A DNA stretch of 64,000 nt from Faecalibacter rhinopitheci (GCF_015234135.1 NZ_JADGIK010000002.1:186001-250000), one strand, 5' to 3'; counted from the stretch's first letter, positions 52,976 to 62,567 are shown. Notes: generated from the sequence alone by a model not told the origin. Program-made: numbers and translations.

Positions 52976-54946
52976 TTGAAAAAAAATAATTTTAAACCAA
53001 AAGGTTTTAATCCCACATGGATCTACGGAATTATAGGGTTACTACTTATTGGCTTCTTTTTTATTACACCAAATTTAGGAGGCCAAACGAAGAGCTTAGA
53101 CCGTGGTACTTTTAATTCTTATGTACAAAAAGGGTTTGTTGACCAAGTTGACTTAGATTTAGAGAAAAATAAAGTAAGTGTCTATTTATCAGACAAAGCT
53201 TTAAACAGTGAAGAATTTAAACAATTTAAAAACGAAGAACCTAGCTTAACAAATTTTGGATCAAAAGGTCCTAATTTCTCATTTACAATTGCCGATGCAG
53301 GTAATTTTGAAAAGGAATTTAATGAAATTGTTGCTAGTAGTGTAAATAAAAATGTAAAATTAAACACGATAACTCCTGATGGATTTACAAAATTATTTTT
53401 ACAGATTTTTATTTGGATGATATTTTTCGGAATTATCTACTTCTTTATCTTCCGTAAAATGGGAGGTGCTAGTAGTGGCGGACAAGGTGGAATTTTTAAC
53501 GTTGGAAAATCTAAAGCAAAATTATTTGAAGGTGAAGATCACATCAAAACTACATTCAAAGATGTTGCAGGATTAGAAGGTGCAAAAGAAGAAATCGAAG
53601 AGATTGTTGAATTCTTGAAAAACCCTGATAAATTCACTAAGTTAGGTGGTAAAATTCCAAAAGGTGCTCTTTTAGTAGGACCTCCAGGTACCGGTAAAAC
53701 ATTATTGGCTAAAGCTGTAGCAGGTGAAGCTAAAGTTCCATTCTACTCATTATCAGGATCTGATTTTGTGGAGATGTTTGTTGGAGTTGGAGCTTCTCGT
53801 GTACGTGATTTATTCAAAAATGCAAAAGAAAAATCTCCTTCAATTATTTTTATTGATGAGATTGATGCAATTGGTAGAGCTCGTGGAAAATCAAATTTCT
53901 CTGGTTCTAACGATGAACGCGAAAATACATTGAACCAGTTATTAACTGAAATGGATGGTTTTGGTACAGAATCTAACGTTATTGTTATTGCTGCTACAAA
54001 CCGTGCTGATATTTTAGATAAAGCTTTAACAAGACCAGGTCGTTTCGACCGTTTAATTCATGTTGACTTACCAGAAGTTAATGAGCGTAAAGATATTTTT
54101 AAAGTTCACTTACGCCCTTTAAAATTAGGTGAAGATGTTGATGTAGAATTTTTAGCTAAACAAACACCAGGTTTTTCTGGAGCAGATATCTTTAATGTTT
54201 GTAATGAAGCTGCATTAGTAGCTGCACGTAAAAATAAAGATGTTGTTGAAAAGCAAGATTTCTTAGATGCTGTAGACCGTATAATAGGTGGTCTTGAAAA
54301 GAAAAGTAAAGTGATTAAACCATCTGAAAAAAGACGTATTGCATATCACGAAGCAGGACATGCTACTATTGGTTGGTTAACAGAACATGCAGCTCCTTTA
54401 GTTAAAGTAACTATTGTACCACGTGGTAAATCATTAGGTGCAGCATGGTATTTACCTGAGGAAAGACAAATTACTACAACTGAACAGATGTTAGACGAAA
54501 TGTGTATGACAATGGGAGGTAGAGCAGCTGAAGAAGTGGTGATGGGAAATATTTCTACAGGGGCTTTAAGTGATTTAGAAAAAGTGACTAAACAAGCTAA
54601 CGCTATGGTTAGTATTTATGGTCTTAATAAAGAAATAGGTAATATTTCATATTATGATTCATCTGGGCAAAATGAATATGGATTTAGTAAACCATATTCT
54701 GAGTTAACTGCTCAGAAAATTGATAAAGAAATCAATTTAATGATTGAAGGTCAATATGAACGTGCTAAGGAAATATTACGATTAAATAGAGATAAACTTG
54801 ATCTTTTAGCACAAAAATTAATTGATAAAGAAGTAATTTTTAAAGAAGACTTAGAAGAAGTTTTTGGGCCTAGACCTTTTTCTTCAGAAATAATTGATGA
54901 AAAGCCAGTTGTTGAAGAAGTTCAAAATCAACCTGAAATCATCTAA
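52976..54946 (+). CDS. ftsH: ATP-dependent zinc metalloprotease FtsH
   Basis: Membrane-bound AAA+ protease that degrades damaged membrane proteins and short-lived regulators. It has 656 residues: N-terminal membrane segment (about 15-31), periplasmic domain, second segment (about 139-160), AAA domain with Walker A GPPGTGKT (235-242), [11 protein letters not shown] and the arginine finger region RPGRFDR, then the peptidase domain with zinc motif HEAGH (458-462). The first usable start is TTG 52976 in an A-rich context; no ATG fits the expected N-terminus. Confidence 0.98.
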   Translation: MKKNNFKPKGFNPTWIYGIIGLLLIGFFFITPNLGGQTKSLDRGTFNSYVQKGFVDQVDLDLEKNKVSVYLSDKALNSEEFKQFKNEEPSLTNFGSKGPNFSFTIADAGNFEKEFNEIVASSVNKNVKLNTITPDGFTKLFLQIFIWMIFFGIIYFFIFRKMGGASSGGQGGIFNVGKSKAKLFEGEDHIKTTFKDVAGLEGAKEEIEEIVEFLKNPDKFTKLGGKIPKGALLVGPPGTGKTLLAKAVAGEAKVPFYSLSGSDFVEMFVGVGASRVRDLFKNAKEKSPSIIFIDEIDAIGRARGKSNFSGSNDERENTLNQLLTEMDGFGTESNVIVIAATNRADILDKALTRPGRFDRLIHVDLPEVNERKDIFKVHLRPLKLGEDVDVEFLAKQTPGFSGADIFNVCNEAALVAARKNKDVVEKQDFLDAVDRIIGGLEKKSKVIKPSEKRRIAYHEAGHATIGWLTEHAAPLVKVTIVPRGKSLGAAWYLPEERQITTTEQMLDEMCMTMGGRAAEEVVMGNISTGALSDLEKVTKQANAMVSIYGLNKEIGNISYYDSSGQNEYGFSKPYSELTAQKIDKEINLMIEGQYERAKEILRLNRDKLDLLAQKLIDKEVIFKEDLEEVFGPRPFSSEIIDEKPVVEEVQNQPEII

Positions 54947-54962
54947 TAACTTTACGATAAAT

Positions 54963-54998
54963 AAAAAAAAAACACATCTTAGGATGTGTTTTTTTTTT
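54963..54998 (+). terminator. ftsH terminator
   Basis: AACACATC/GATGTGTT stem, TTAG loop, A8 and T9 flanks. Confidence 0.88.
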
Positions 54999-55072
54999 CA
55001 TTTATTGTTTAATTGGCAATTTTCACTAACTTTAAACTCTTAAATAAAGAAAAGATTAAAACATGAAAATTC

Positions 55073-55684
55073 ATGTGGAAGGCAATTAAAAAAATATTTA
55101 ATTCTGTAAATTCAACTCATACTAAAAACGAAGACAATAATAATGTTGACGTTTTTGGAGTGGATAATTCTTTCCAAAACTCTTCTTTGGATGAGTTGTT
55201 TGCAACGAACTTTAATTCGGGTGGCGGACATTTTTTATATTGTGAAAATAAAAATGAAGCAATTCATAATTTAAATCAAATTATTAAATTTGAAAATTCT
55301 TCTAAATTAATTTGTGTAGATCCTTATTTACAAAATATTCTAGAGAAAATAGAAACAGAATATACCATAAATCCTAATGAAATACCGCAAGGATTTTCAT
55401 TTCTTAAATGTGAATTTCTATGTGCATTTGATGGTAGCATAATGATATCTGCACATCAAACTGCAGGACGTAAAGTAGAAGAATTTCCCTTAAATTTTAT
55501 TATTTGGGCAACTCCCACTCAATTTGCTAACAACTTAAGTGATGGGCTTCAAAAATTAAAATCTTTAAAAAAAGACAATCTACCTTCTAATATTACCTGC
55601 ATACGAGGAAAGGACATGCATAGTTTTAGTTCGATTCCCAATGCTAAAAATATTTATCTGTTATTGGTAGACAATTTATCATGA
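55073..55684 (+). CDS. LUD-domain protein (LutC/YkgG-like)
   Basis: A 203-residue protein of the LUD (DUF162) family. It shows the AFDGSIMISAHQTAGRKVEEFPLNFIIWATPTQ core and a C-terminal GKDMHSFSSIPNAKNIYLLLVD segment. LutC/YkgG relatives take part in lactate oxidation with iron-sulfur partners, but no lutA or lutB is present here. Instead the gene is fused into a phospholipid operon: its stop overlaps the cdsA start by 4 bases. From memory this placement recurs in Flavobacteriia, and its role is unclear. Confidence 0.8.
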   Translation: MWKAIKKIFNSVNSTHTKNEDNNNVDVFGVDNSFQNSSLDELFATNFNSGGGHFLYCENKNEAIHNLNQIIKFENSSKLICVDPYLQNILEKIETEYTINPNEIPQGFSFLKCEFLCAFDGSIMISAHQTAGRKVEEFPLNFIIWATPTQFANNLSDGLQKLKSLKKDNLPSNITCIRGKDMHSFSSIPNAKNIYLLLVDNLS

Positions 55685-56532
55685 AAAATTTTATCCCTAG
55701 AGCAATCTCCGGAATAATCTACGCTCTTATTATTTTCCTAGGAAGTACAATTCATCCTTATGGACTTATTGCACTTATGGCTATTTTTGCCTCATTAAGT
55801 TTATATGAGTTTATAAAAATGACTCATCTAAAAGACAAATTATACTTGGTAGGAAGTATTGTAGCTTCTGCTATTCTATTTATATTATTTGGTAAAGAAT
55901 TTTTAACAATTTTTTTAAATGGTAAAGATCATTTTGAGTTCTTTTTAAATTCTAAAGCATTTATACCTCCAGTTTTATTTATAATATCAATTATAACTAT
56001 TTTCTTTTCTACTAGAGAATTATTAAATGATTTTTCTAAAGCTACTATTGCTGTCGTATATGTTATAATGCCATTTGTGCTAGCATTTACTCTTCCTACC
56101 TTTTCGTATGAGTTAGGTGAATATAAAATGTTCAAAGAATTATTATTTATATTTATTCTATTATGGACAAGTGATTCGTTCGCATATATAGCAGGAAATT
56201 TATTTGGAAAACATAAATTCGCTCCAAAAATTTCTGGAGCTAAAACTTGGGAAGGATTTGCAGGAGGTTTGATTTTTACCATATTAGCAGGTTTTATTAT
56301 TGAGAAATATTTTGATAGTAATGCTATCGTAGATTGGTCAATTATAGGTATAATCGTGGCTCTATTAGGTCCTATCGGAGACTTAACTGAATCTAAATTA
56401 AAGAGATTTTTTCAAATAAAAGACAGTGGAACATTAATTCCAGGTCATGGCGGTTTTTTAGATAGATTAGATAGTTTTATATTTGTCGTTCCATTTATCT
56501 ATTTATATTATTTATTAGTATACACTTTATGA
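55681..56532 (+). CDS. cdsA: Phosphatidate cytidylyltransferase (CDP-diglyceride synthase)
   Basis: Makes CDP-diacylglycerol from phosphatidic acid and CTP. It has 283 residues and about eight membrane segments. The cytidylyltransferase region is clear: SDSFAYIAGNLFGKHKFAPKISGAKTWEG and the signature GPIGDLTESKLKRFFQIKDSG followed by PGHGGFLDRLDS. It overlaps the genes on both sides by 4 bases. Confidence 0.97.
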   Translation: MKNFIPRAISGIIYALIIFLGSTIHPYGLIALMAIFASLSLYEFIKMTHLKDKLYLVGSIVASAILFILFGKEFLTIFLNGKDHFEFFLNSKAFIPPVLFIISIITIFFSTRELLNDFSKATIAVVYVIMPFVLAFTLPTFSYELGEYKMFKELLFIFILLWTSDSFAYIAGNLFGKHKFAPKISGAKTWEGFAGGLIFTILAGFIIEKYFDSNAIVDWSIIGIIVALLGPIGDLTESKLKRFFQIKDSGTLIPGHGGFLDRLDSFIFVVPFIYLYYLLVYTL

Positions 56533-57179
56533 AGCTTCACAGAGAAGGTACATCCATATTAATTGGATGCTTGGTATTATTTACTATTATAACTGTTGCG
56601 TTGGCACATTATATGCCTACCTATGGTATAGTATTAGCTTTACCCTTTTGGATCCTATTTGGATTTATAATTTGGTTTTTTAGAAACCCTATCAGAGAAA
56701 CTGATTCTTCTGATAATTGTATTATTGCTCCAGTTGATGGAAAAGTTGTCGTTTTAGAAGAAGTATATGAATCTGAATTTCTGAAGGAAAAATGTATTCA
56801 GTTATCGATTTTCATGACGCCTTTAAATGTGCACGTCACTCGATATCCGGTAAATGGAAAAGTAATTTTTTCTAAATATCATCCAGGAAAATTTTTGGTT
56901 GCATTTCATCCAAAATCATCAGAGTTAAATGAGCGTACCACTGTAGTAGTTGAAACTCCAGATCAGACAAAAGTATTGTTTCGTCAGATTGCAGGAGCTG
57001 TAGCTCGACGTATTGTAAATTATGCAAAAGATAATGATGATGCTATTGCTGGTAAAGAGTATGGATTTATTAAATTCGGATCAAGAGTTGATATATTCTT
57101 ACCATTAGATACAAAAATTGATGTAAAAATTGGTGATATCACAAAAGGTGGTATTCAAAAAATTGGCGAGTTAAAATAA
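56529..57179 (+). CDS. psd: Phosphatidylserine decarboxylase (short type)
   Basis: Decarboxylates phosphatidylserine to phosphatidylethanolamine. This is the 216-residue short form with two N-terminal membrane segments (about 10-28 and 32-50). The pyruvoyl-forming self-cleavage site is GS in KFGSRVDIF (Gly184-Ser185), and the FMTPLNVHVTRYPVNG motif is present. It overlaps cdsA by 4 bases, so CDP-DAG production and PE formation are co-expressed; a phosphatidylserine synthase gene is not in the window. Confidence 0.96.
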   Translation: MKLHREGTSILIGCLVLFTIITVALAHYMPTYGIVLALPFWILFGFIIWFFRNPIRETDSSDNCIIAPVDGKVVVLEEVYESEFLKEKCIQLSIFMTPLNVHVTRYPVNGKVIFSKYHPGKFLVAFHPKSSELNERTTVVVETPDQTKVLFRQIAGAVARRIVNYAKDNDDAIAGKEYGFIKFGSRVDIFLPLDTKIDVKIGDITKGGIQKIGELK

Positions 57180-57204
57180 AGTTTCTTAAAACAAACATTT
57201 TACT

Positions 57205-57212
57205 TAATTTTG
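57205..57212 (+). promoter_or_regulatory. Probable -7 box of the His-rich lipoprotein gene
   Basis: TAATTTTG, 48 bases before the ATG. Confidence 0.35.
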
Positions 57213-57260
57213 TAGAACATTTGATTTATAATACATCATTTACATATAAAAATTGTAGAC

Positions 57261-57500
57261 ATGAAAAAATTAGGATTATTAGCTGCTGTAGCTTTTTTAG
57301 CAGTTTCTTGTAACACGAAACCAGGTGGAAACCACGGAGTTTTACCTGTTGAACATGAAGCATACACTGCAGATGATTTACACCACGAGGGTGGACACGG
57401 AGAAGATCATGCTAAACATGCTGAAGAAGTGCAAGCTGATACAATCTCTACAACTGAAAAAGTTGAAGAAGTAAACGATACAATTAAAGCTGGAAATTAA
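57261..57500 (+). CDS. Small histidine-rich lipoprotein
   Basis: A 79-residue predicted lipoprotein: signal peptide with lipobox AVSC (Cys17), then a short mature chain rich in His and acidic residues. Eight histidines lie in about 32 residues, in the pattern NHG, EHE, LHHEGGHGEDHAKH. Such clusters often bind nickel, zinc or copper, but no motif of a defined family is seen. The tail is Glu/Asp/Thr rich. The end of the frame forms part of the terminator hairpin. Confidence 0.75.
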   Translation: MKKLGLLAAVAFLAVSCNTKPGGNHGVLPVEHEAYTADDLHHEGGHGEDHAKHAEEVQADTISTTEKVEEVNDTIKAGN

Positions 57501-57516
57501 TCCAGCTTTTTTTTTA
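57486..57516 (+). terminator. Terminator overlapping the His-rich lipoprotein stop codon
   Basis: AAAGCTGGA/TCCAGCTTT stem; the loop AATTAA contains the stop codon. A T-run follows. Confidence 0.85.
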
Positions 57517-57519
57517 TTT

Positions 57520-58143
57520 TTATATTATCTCCAATTTATTTTTATACTGAGCTTTGTATTTATTTAGAGAAGTAACTGTAGGCGATACTAAAATAACTTT
57601 TTTACTATTTAAAGCTAAAGGTAAATCATCTATGGAATCTGTGTAAAACTCTTCTACCAATTCACCGCTTAATAAATATTTTTCTTTTAAAAGATTTAAA
57701 TATTTTTCTTCTTTATAGTTATTAGAAAATTTGCCATTGCTAACAGACGCTCCTATCACTATAATTTCATTATTAAACGTTGGGAATATTTTTTTTATAC
57801 AAGGTTTTAAATACTTTTCAGGTGCTGCAGAAGATATTATAATCATATGGTGATTTTGATATTCTTTAACCAATAAATCATAAACTTTTTGATTCACAAA
57901 ATATTTTATAATCCTCGCAAAAGTTTTATAATAACTATCTGATAGTTTAATTTCCAGTATTTCTCTTTTAAATTCATCATGAGAAATACGTTTGCTAATC
58001 TTTCTTTGAATCAAAAGAATCAAAAGATTATATCTAAACTCAAATTTTAACATAGAAAAAACAAGTACAAATAAAATCCATAACGGAAATGTATTTATAC
58101 GTACTAATGTTTTATCAAAATCAAATACTATTTTCTTAACCAT
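57520..58143 (-). CDS. HAD-superfamily phosphatase
   Basis: A 207-residue HAD-IB-like phosphatase. Motif I is FDFDKTL (nucleophile Asp8, Asp10), motif II is IIISSAAPEKY (Ser104), a lysine in NNYKEEKY may be motif III, and motif IV is YTDSIDDLPLAL (Asp169, Asp172/173). The cap region (about 18-50) is unusually hydrophobic, which could let it lie on the membrane. It overlaps the PRTase gene by 8 bases. In PRPP-dependent ribofuranosylation a HAD phosphatase removes the 5-phosphate after ribose-5-phosphate is transferred; that role is my inference from the neighbours. Confidence 0.85.
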   Translation of the reverse strand: MVKKIVFDFDKTLVRINTFPLWILFVLVFSMLKFEFRYNLLILLIQRKISKRISHDEFKREILEIKLSDSYYKTFARIIKYFVNQKVYDLLVKEYQNHHMIIISSAAPEKYLKPCIKKIFPTFNNEIIVIGASVSNGKFSNNYKEEKYLNLLKEKYLLSGELVEEFYTDSIDDLPLALNSKKVILVSPTVTSLNKYKAQYKNKLEII

Positions 58144-58720
58144 CTAAAGACCAAGGAAAGCGAATTAAAACATTTTTATATAAAAAATAGTCTGGCATCA
58201 TCATGGTATTCTCATTAGTTACTACAACTGCTAATGATTCTACAGCTACTGATTCATGCTTTTTAGTTCCTATATAATCAGATACTTTTTTTAATGTTAA
58301 ACCAGAATCTACTGCGTCATCAATAATCAAAATTTTATCATATTTGTTATAATCAATCTCATTTTCTACTATAATATGACGTGCAGTATCTAAATTGCTA
58401 TTTGTTAAAATTTTAAATTCCATTACACGTAAAATATCTAAAACTGATAAAGGAAGAATCTTAAAGAAATTTTGAATAAGATATTTTAAAAATTTTTTAT
58501 TTTTCTTAGCATATGTAGATGGTCGTTGGCATGTTATAAAATTTAACTCAATTTGATTTTTCGAATTATATTTCAAAAAATCATACACATTTATTGCTAA
58601 AGGGGAACCACCTTCTTTAATTCCTAGTATAAGAAGTTTTATTGAATCATTATTCAATTCTTTTAATGATTCTGCTAAAAAATCATTAAAAGCATTTTGT
58701 TCAAAATTTATTACCTTCAT
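58136..58720 (-). CDS. Phosphoribosyltransferase-fold protein
   Basis: A 194-residue type I PRTase. The PRPP-binding loop is KILIIDDAVDSGLTL (129-143), with the two adjacent acidic residues typical of the family, and GIKEGGSPLA (33-42) resembles the pyrophosphate loop. The C-terminal PDYFLYKNVLIRFPWSLDG is also PRTase-like. It is not one of the usual purine or pyrimidine salvage enzymes by my reading: there is a basic helical insert (about 66-100). Placement between a glycosyltransferase and a HAD phosphatase favours transfer of ribose-5-phosphate to a glycan acceptor. Confidence 0.8.
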   Translation of the reverse strand: MKVINFEQNAFNDFLAESLKELNNDSIKLLILGIKEGGSPLAINVYDFLKYNSKNQIELNFITCQRPSTYAKKNKKFLKYLIQNFFKILPLSVLDILRVMEFKILTNSNLDTARHIIVENEIDYNKYDKILIIDDAVDSGLTLKKVSDYIGTKKHESVAVESLAVVVTNENTMMMPDYFLYKNVLIRFPWSLDG

Positions 58721-58724
58721 ATTA

Positions 58725-59930
58725 CTATACTATTTTATTAAACAACCAATAATCATATTGTTTAACAACTTCCTCTTCCTTTAAAATTAATAAATTAGAA
58801 ACTCGCTCTAAATATAGCGAATAAGACTTATTGTTTGTTAATAATTGGTGTAAATAATTAATATCAATCGAATTATTATTAAATACTATATCTTCATATC
58901 CACTTCCTTTAACACCTTCATTATTTGATATTATAAGATTTCGATAATCTAAAGCTTCAATTAATTTAGTTTTAACTCCACTTCCATTAGATGAAAAGTT
59001 AAGAAAGAATTTGGAAGATACATATAATTCGTGTAATTCCGCTTTACTAACATTGAATTTAAATTGAATGTTATAGTGTAAGGAGAATATTTGTTTAATA
59101 ATTTCTTGCCTTTCTACCGATGTACATTTACCTGCTATTGTAATATTATAATGCATTAAATCATGGTCTAGTATAAATGTATTTATCTTGTGTATAGCAC
59201 GAAGATTATCATCTAAATCTAAATTTCCTACGTAAAAAAAGTCGATTTTTTTATGTACATTTTCCTTTAAGCTTTTAGATTTATAAAAAATAGGCAATAA
59301 AATATTCTTGGAATTTTGATAAGTTAATTTCTCCAGATTGATTTTATCTTCAGTTGAAATATATAAAAATCCTTCGTAAAATTTATTATTCAAAATTTTC
59401 TTTTGATATTTATTATACTTTAAACTTTCTGACCAGAAGAATATTTTTTTAGGTGATGAACTTGATTTATACATATTATAATAATATTCAGCTTCATCAT
59501 TATGTAACCTCAACCAAAATGGTGGTTTATCGCTTCCTTTATTTATAATATTTGCTAATAATTCTAAATTTTTAGTTGATTTTAAATGTTCAATTAAAAC
59601 CAATGAATATTTTTCAGTTTTTAGAAACTCAATATTATTATAATTAATTGCTCTAACATTTACTGAAAAGGGAATTGAACTAATGAATTTATATATCTTT
59701 AAAATTGAAACACTAATTAGTTCTATATAATAATTACAAATTATTGTTTGATTGCTTTTAATAAATTCCTCAAAATACTTTTTCCTATTTTGATCAAAAC
59801 AGGTACAAATTATGTCTACTTTAATATTATTGTTTTTATAATAGGCGAATTTTCTTTCGATATCCACTACACCACCGTAATTGGAAGGATAAGGCGTATC
59901 AAAACAAACTATAAGGATTTTATTAACCAT
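58725..59930 (-). CDS. GT4-like glycosyltransferase
   Basis: A 401-residue GT-B glycosyltransferase. The N-terminal domain begins KILIVCFDTPYPSNYGGVVDI (donor/acceptor cleft loop); the C-terminal domain has FFYVGNLDLDDNLRAI and the signature GSGVKTKLIEALDYRNLIISNNEGVKGSGYE, as in GT4 enzymes. Donor and acceptor are unknown. It follows recR by 33 bases without an intervening terminator and precedes the PRTase gene by 4 bases, so the four genes are probably one transcript. The trio is visibly more AT-rich than recR, which may mean a different origin. Confidence 0.88.
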   Translation of the reverse strand: MVNKILIVCFDTPYPSNYGGVVDIERKFAYYKNNNIKVDIICTCFDQNRKKYFEEFIKSNQTIICNYYIELISVSILKIYKFISSIPFSVNVRAINYNNIEFLKTEKYSLVLIEHLKSTKNLELLANIINKGSDKPPFWLRLHNDEAEYYYNMYKSSSSPKKIFFWSESLKYNKYQKKILNNKFYEGFLYISTEDKINLEKLTYQNSKNILLPIFYKSKSLKENVHKKIDFFYVGNLDLDDNLRAIHKINTFILDHDLMHYNITIAGKCTSVERQEIIKQIFSLHYNIQFKFNVSKAELHELYVSSKFFLNFSSNGSGVKTKLIEALDYRNLIISNNEGVKGSGYEDIVFNNNSIDINYLHQLLTNNKSYSLYLERVSNLLILKEEEVVKQYDYWLFNKIV

Positions 59931-59963
59931 TATAATACTTACTTGTAGATTGCATAATTGTTT

Positions 59964-60578
59964 TTAAAATTTTTGATCTGAATAAGGCACACGATATTGT
60001 ATAGACCGTACCAAAGTAGCTTCATCGGCATATTCTAACTCGTCTCCTACTCCTAGTCCTCTAGCAATAGTAGAAAATTCAATATTATACTCTTTTAACT
60101 GTCTGAATAGATAAAACACGGTAGTATCTCCTTCCATTGTAGAACTTAGGGCAAAAATAATCTCTTTAATCTCGTCATTTTTAGCGCGTTGTACTAAACT
60201 TGAAACATTAAGTTGAGTTGGTCCAACACCTTCCATGGGCGATATCTTCCCTCCTAAAACGTGATATGTTCCTTTAAATTGCCCAGTATTTTCAATTGCC
60301 ATTACATCTCTTACATCTTCTACTACACAAACCAATGTTTGATCGCGTAATGGATTACTACAAATTTCGCAGATGTCTAAATCTGAAATTGTATGACATT
60401 TTTTACAAAATTTTACATCTTCTACTAACTTAGATAATGCTTCTGATAGCGCAGCTGTCTGAGATTTTGGACGATTTAACATATGAAGAACGAGACGCAA
60501 AGCAGTTCTTTTTCCTATCCCAGGTAAATTCGCCATTTCTTCCACTGCACGCTCCAATATTTTACTCGGATAATTCAT
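59964..60578 (-). CDS. recR: Recombination mediator RecR
   Basis: With RecO and RecF it loads RecA on gapped DNA. It has 204 residues: N-terminal helix-hairpin-helix ([17 protein letters not shown], about 18-34), C4 zinc finger CKKC...CEIC (about 58-73) and the Toprim domain ([17 protein letters not shown] onward). First gene of a probable transcript continuing into the glycan trio. Confidence 0.97.
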   Translation of the reverse strand: MNYPSKILERAVEEMANLPGIGKRTALRLVLHMLNRPKSQTAALSEALSKLVEDVKFCKKCHTISDLDICEICSNPLRDQTLVCVVEDVRDVMAIENTGQFKGTYHVLGGKISPMEGVGPTQLNVSSLVQRAKNDEIKEIIFALSSTMEGDTTVFYLFRQLKEYNIEFSTIARGLGVGDELEYADEATLVRSIQYRVPYSDQKF

Positions 60579-60662
60579 ATTATTATAAAAGTTAATTTAT
60601 TTATTTCCTCGAAAATACAAATTTCATTTTGTGTGATTCTCGTTTTCTATAATCAAAAGTAT

Positions 60663-60670
60663 TAAATTTG
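60663..60670 (+). promoter_or_regulatory. Probable -7 box of the SSS symporter gene
   Basis: TAAATTTG, 22 bases before the ATG. Confidence 0.4.
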
Positions 60671-60692
60671 ACTAAATTATGTTAAAACATTT

Positions 60693-62216
60693 ATGAACTC
60701 AACTGTTTTACTACTTTTTGTAGTAATTTATTTTATTGGATTACTTGTAATATCTTACTTTACAAGTAGAAATTCAGACAATCAATCATTTTTTAATGGA
60801 AATAAGAAGAGTAAATGGTGGCTCGTTGCATTTGGTATGATTGGCACCAGTCTAAGTGGGGTTACTTTTATTTCTGTTCCAGGTACAGTCGGAAAGCTCA
60901 CTGGTACGGAATATATTTATGGTGGATTCGAATATTATATGATGGTAATTGGTTTCTTTATAGGATATTTAGTGGTATCATCTGTATTACTACCATTGTA
61001 TTATCGAATGAATCTAACTTCAATTTACACCTATTTAGGACACCGATTTAATGTTGAAGCACATAAAATGGGTTCAATTTTTTTCATAATTTCTAGAGGT
61101 ATTGGAGCTACAGCTCGATTATATTTAGTAGTAAATGTTTTACAAATTTTTCTCTTAGATCCGTTAGGCATCCCCTTTTGGGTAACCACAATGGTACTGA
61201 TGTTAATGGTTCTTTTATACACTTTTGAAGGTGGCGTTAAGACAATTGTTGTAACAGATACTTTACAAACATCTTTTATGATTATTAGTTTATTTGCATG
61301 TATTTGGTTTATTTTACAAGAACTCCACTTATCTCCTACAGAAGCGTATAAACAACTCACTGCACAGAACTATACTCATTTTATAAATTTTGATCCCAAC
61401 TCAAAAACCTTTTTCTTGAAAACTATTTTAGGCGGAATGTTTATTACAATTGCTATGACAGGGTTAGATCAAGAAATGATGCAAAAAAATATCTCTGTTG
61501 ACAATATTAATAATGCAAAGAAAAATATGTTAACTTTTGCAGGAACTTTATTGTTTGTTAACCTAGCATTCTTATTTTTAGGTGGTATTCTATATTTATA
61601 TGCCATTCAGAATGGAGGATTTTATCTTAATGAAGAATTCTTTTTAAAAGCTGGTGGGACAAATGTAATGGGAGACGATTTATTCCCTGCTTTATCACTA
61701 CAAGGATATTTTCCGATGATTATTTCAGTTATTTTTATAATTGGATTAATATCAGCTTTATTCCCTTCTGCAGATGGCGCTTTAACAGCTGTTACATCTT
61801 CATTTTGTGTAGATCTTATTGGTTTGAATGACAATAATAATCTTACAGAAAAACAAAAACGATCAACTCGTTTAAAAATTCACTTAACTTTCACCATTGT
61901 ATTTTTTGTTTTAATAATGATTTTTAAAATGATTAATAATAAAGGCATTGTATACTTAATTATGGAAGTCGCTGGTTATACATATGGACCATTGTTAGGA
62001 TTATTTGCATTTGGGATTTTTACTAAACGAGTAATTAATATTAAATTTGCCATCGTTGCAGTTTCTATACTTGCCCCTATTTTAACATTTGTAATTAATG
62101 AATCAGTAACCTCATTTACAGCTTATAGAATTGGTGTTGAATTAATTATTTTAAATGGATTATTAACCTTTATAGGACTGTGGATAGTTAGTAAAAAAAT
62201 AATATTAAGAACGTAG
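60693..62216 (+). CDS. Sodium:solute symporter (SSS family)
   Basis: A 507-residue inner-membrane transporter with about 13 membrane segments in the LeuT-like fold of the SSS family. Characteristic pieces are WWLVAFGMIGTSLSGVTFISVPG (about 42-64), FVISRGIGATARLYL-like helix 3 and LISALFPSADGALTAVTSSFCVDL near 350-375, which carries the Na2-site serines and threonines. The substrate (sugar, sialic acid, proline or other) cannot be told. It is followed after 12 bases by a small conserved gene. Confidence 0.9.
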   Translation: MNSTVLLLFVVIYFIGLLVISYFTSRNSDNQSFFNGNKKSKWWLVAFGMIGTSLSGVTFISVPGTVGKLTGTEYIYGGFEYYMMVIGFFIGYLVVSSVLLPLYYRMNLTSIYTYLGHRFNVEAHKMGSIFFIISRGIGATARLYLVVNVLQIFLLDPLGIPFWVTTMVLMLMVLLYTFEGGVKTIVVTDTLQTSFMIISLFACIWFILQELHLSPTEAYKQLTAQNYTHFINFDPNSKTFFLKTILGGMFITIAMTGLDQEMMQKNISVDNINNAKKNMLTFAGTLLFVNLAFLFLGGILYLYAIQNGGFYLNEEFFLKAGGTNVMGDDLFPALSLQGYFPMIISVIFIIGLISALFPSADGALTAVTSSFCVDLIGLNDNNNLTEKQKRSTRLKIHLTFTIVFFVLIMIFKMINNKGIVYLIMEVAGYTYGPLLGLFAFGIFTKRVINIKFAIVAVSILAPILTFVINESVTSFTAYRIGVELIILNGLLTFIGLWIVSKKIILRT

Positions 62217-62228
62217 AAAAGATATAAA

Positions 62229-62468
62229 ATGGAGAAGAAATTAAAACTAATATGGGATTTTCATGGACCTGATGCTTTACCAACTGCTAAACATCACGAA
62301 ATCCATTTGAAACAGTTTATCGAAAGAGATCAACTTGCAAATAATATTACAGGTTACAATTCAACTGAGGATATGCATGCAATAGCTTGGATGGTTGTGA
62401 ACGAATCTGAGATGATTCCTGTACGAGATGCACTAAAACCTCATAGAGGTGAATGGTATAATGATTAA
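62229..62468 (+). CDS. Small soluble protein, unknown function
   Basis: A 79-residue protein without signal or membrane segment, with conserved-looking ends (LIWDFHGPDALPTAKHHEIHL at the start, ALKPHRGEWYND at the end). It looks like a Bacteroidota-specific conserved hypothetical protein. It lies 12 bases after the symporter gene and before a terminator, so it is co-transcribed with the transporter. Confidence 0.7.
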   Translation: MEKKLKLIWDFHGPDALPTAKHHEIHLKQFIERDQLANNITGYNSTEDMHAIAWMVVNESEMIPVRDALKPHRGEWYND

Positions 62469-62512
62469 AAAAATAGCTCAATGGAGAATCTTCCAATTGA
62501 GCTATTTTTTTA
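62469..62512 (+). terminator. Terminator of the symporter operon
   Basis: AAATAGCTCAAT/ATTGAGCTATTT stem extended by GGA/TCC with one bulged A; T-run follows. Confidence 0.85.
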
Positions 62513-62567
62513 TTAAAATTTAAGTATTCATTATCGTTTATCATTTTACAACCCATAAAAAATAACT

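Noticed and set aside
57520-59930. PRTase and HAD genes as nucleotide salvage enzymes
   Set aside because: The PRTase lacks an obvious salvage-family base-binding pattern and has a basic helical insert, and the operon partner is a glycosyltransferase. This alternative is kept open but judged less likely.
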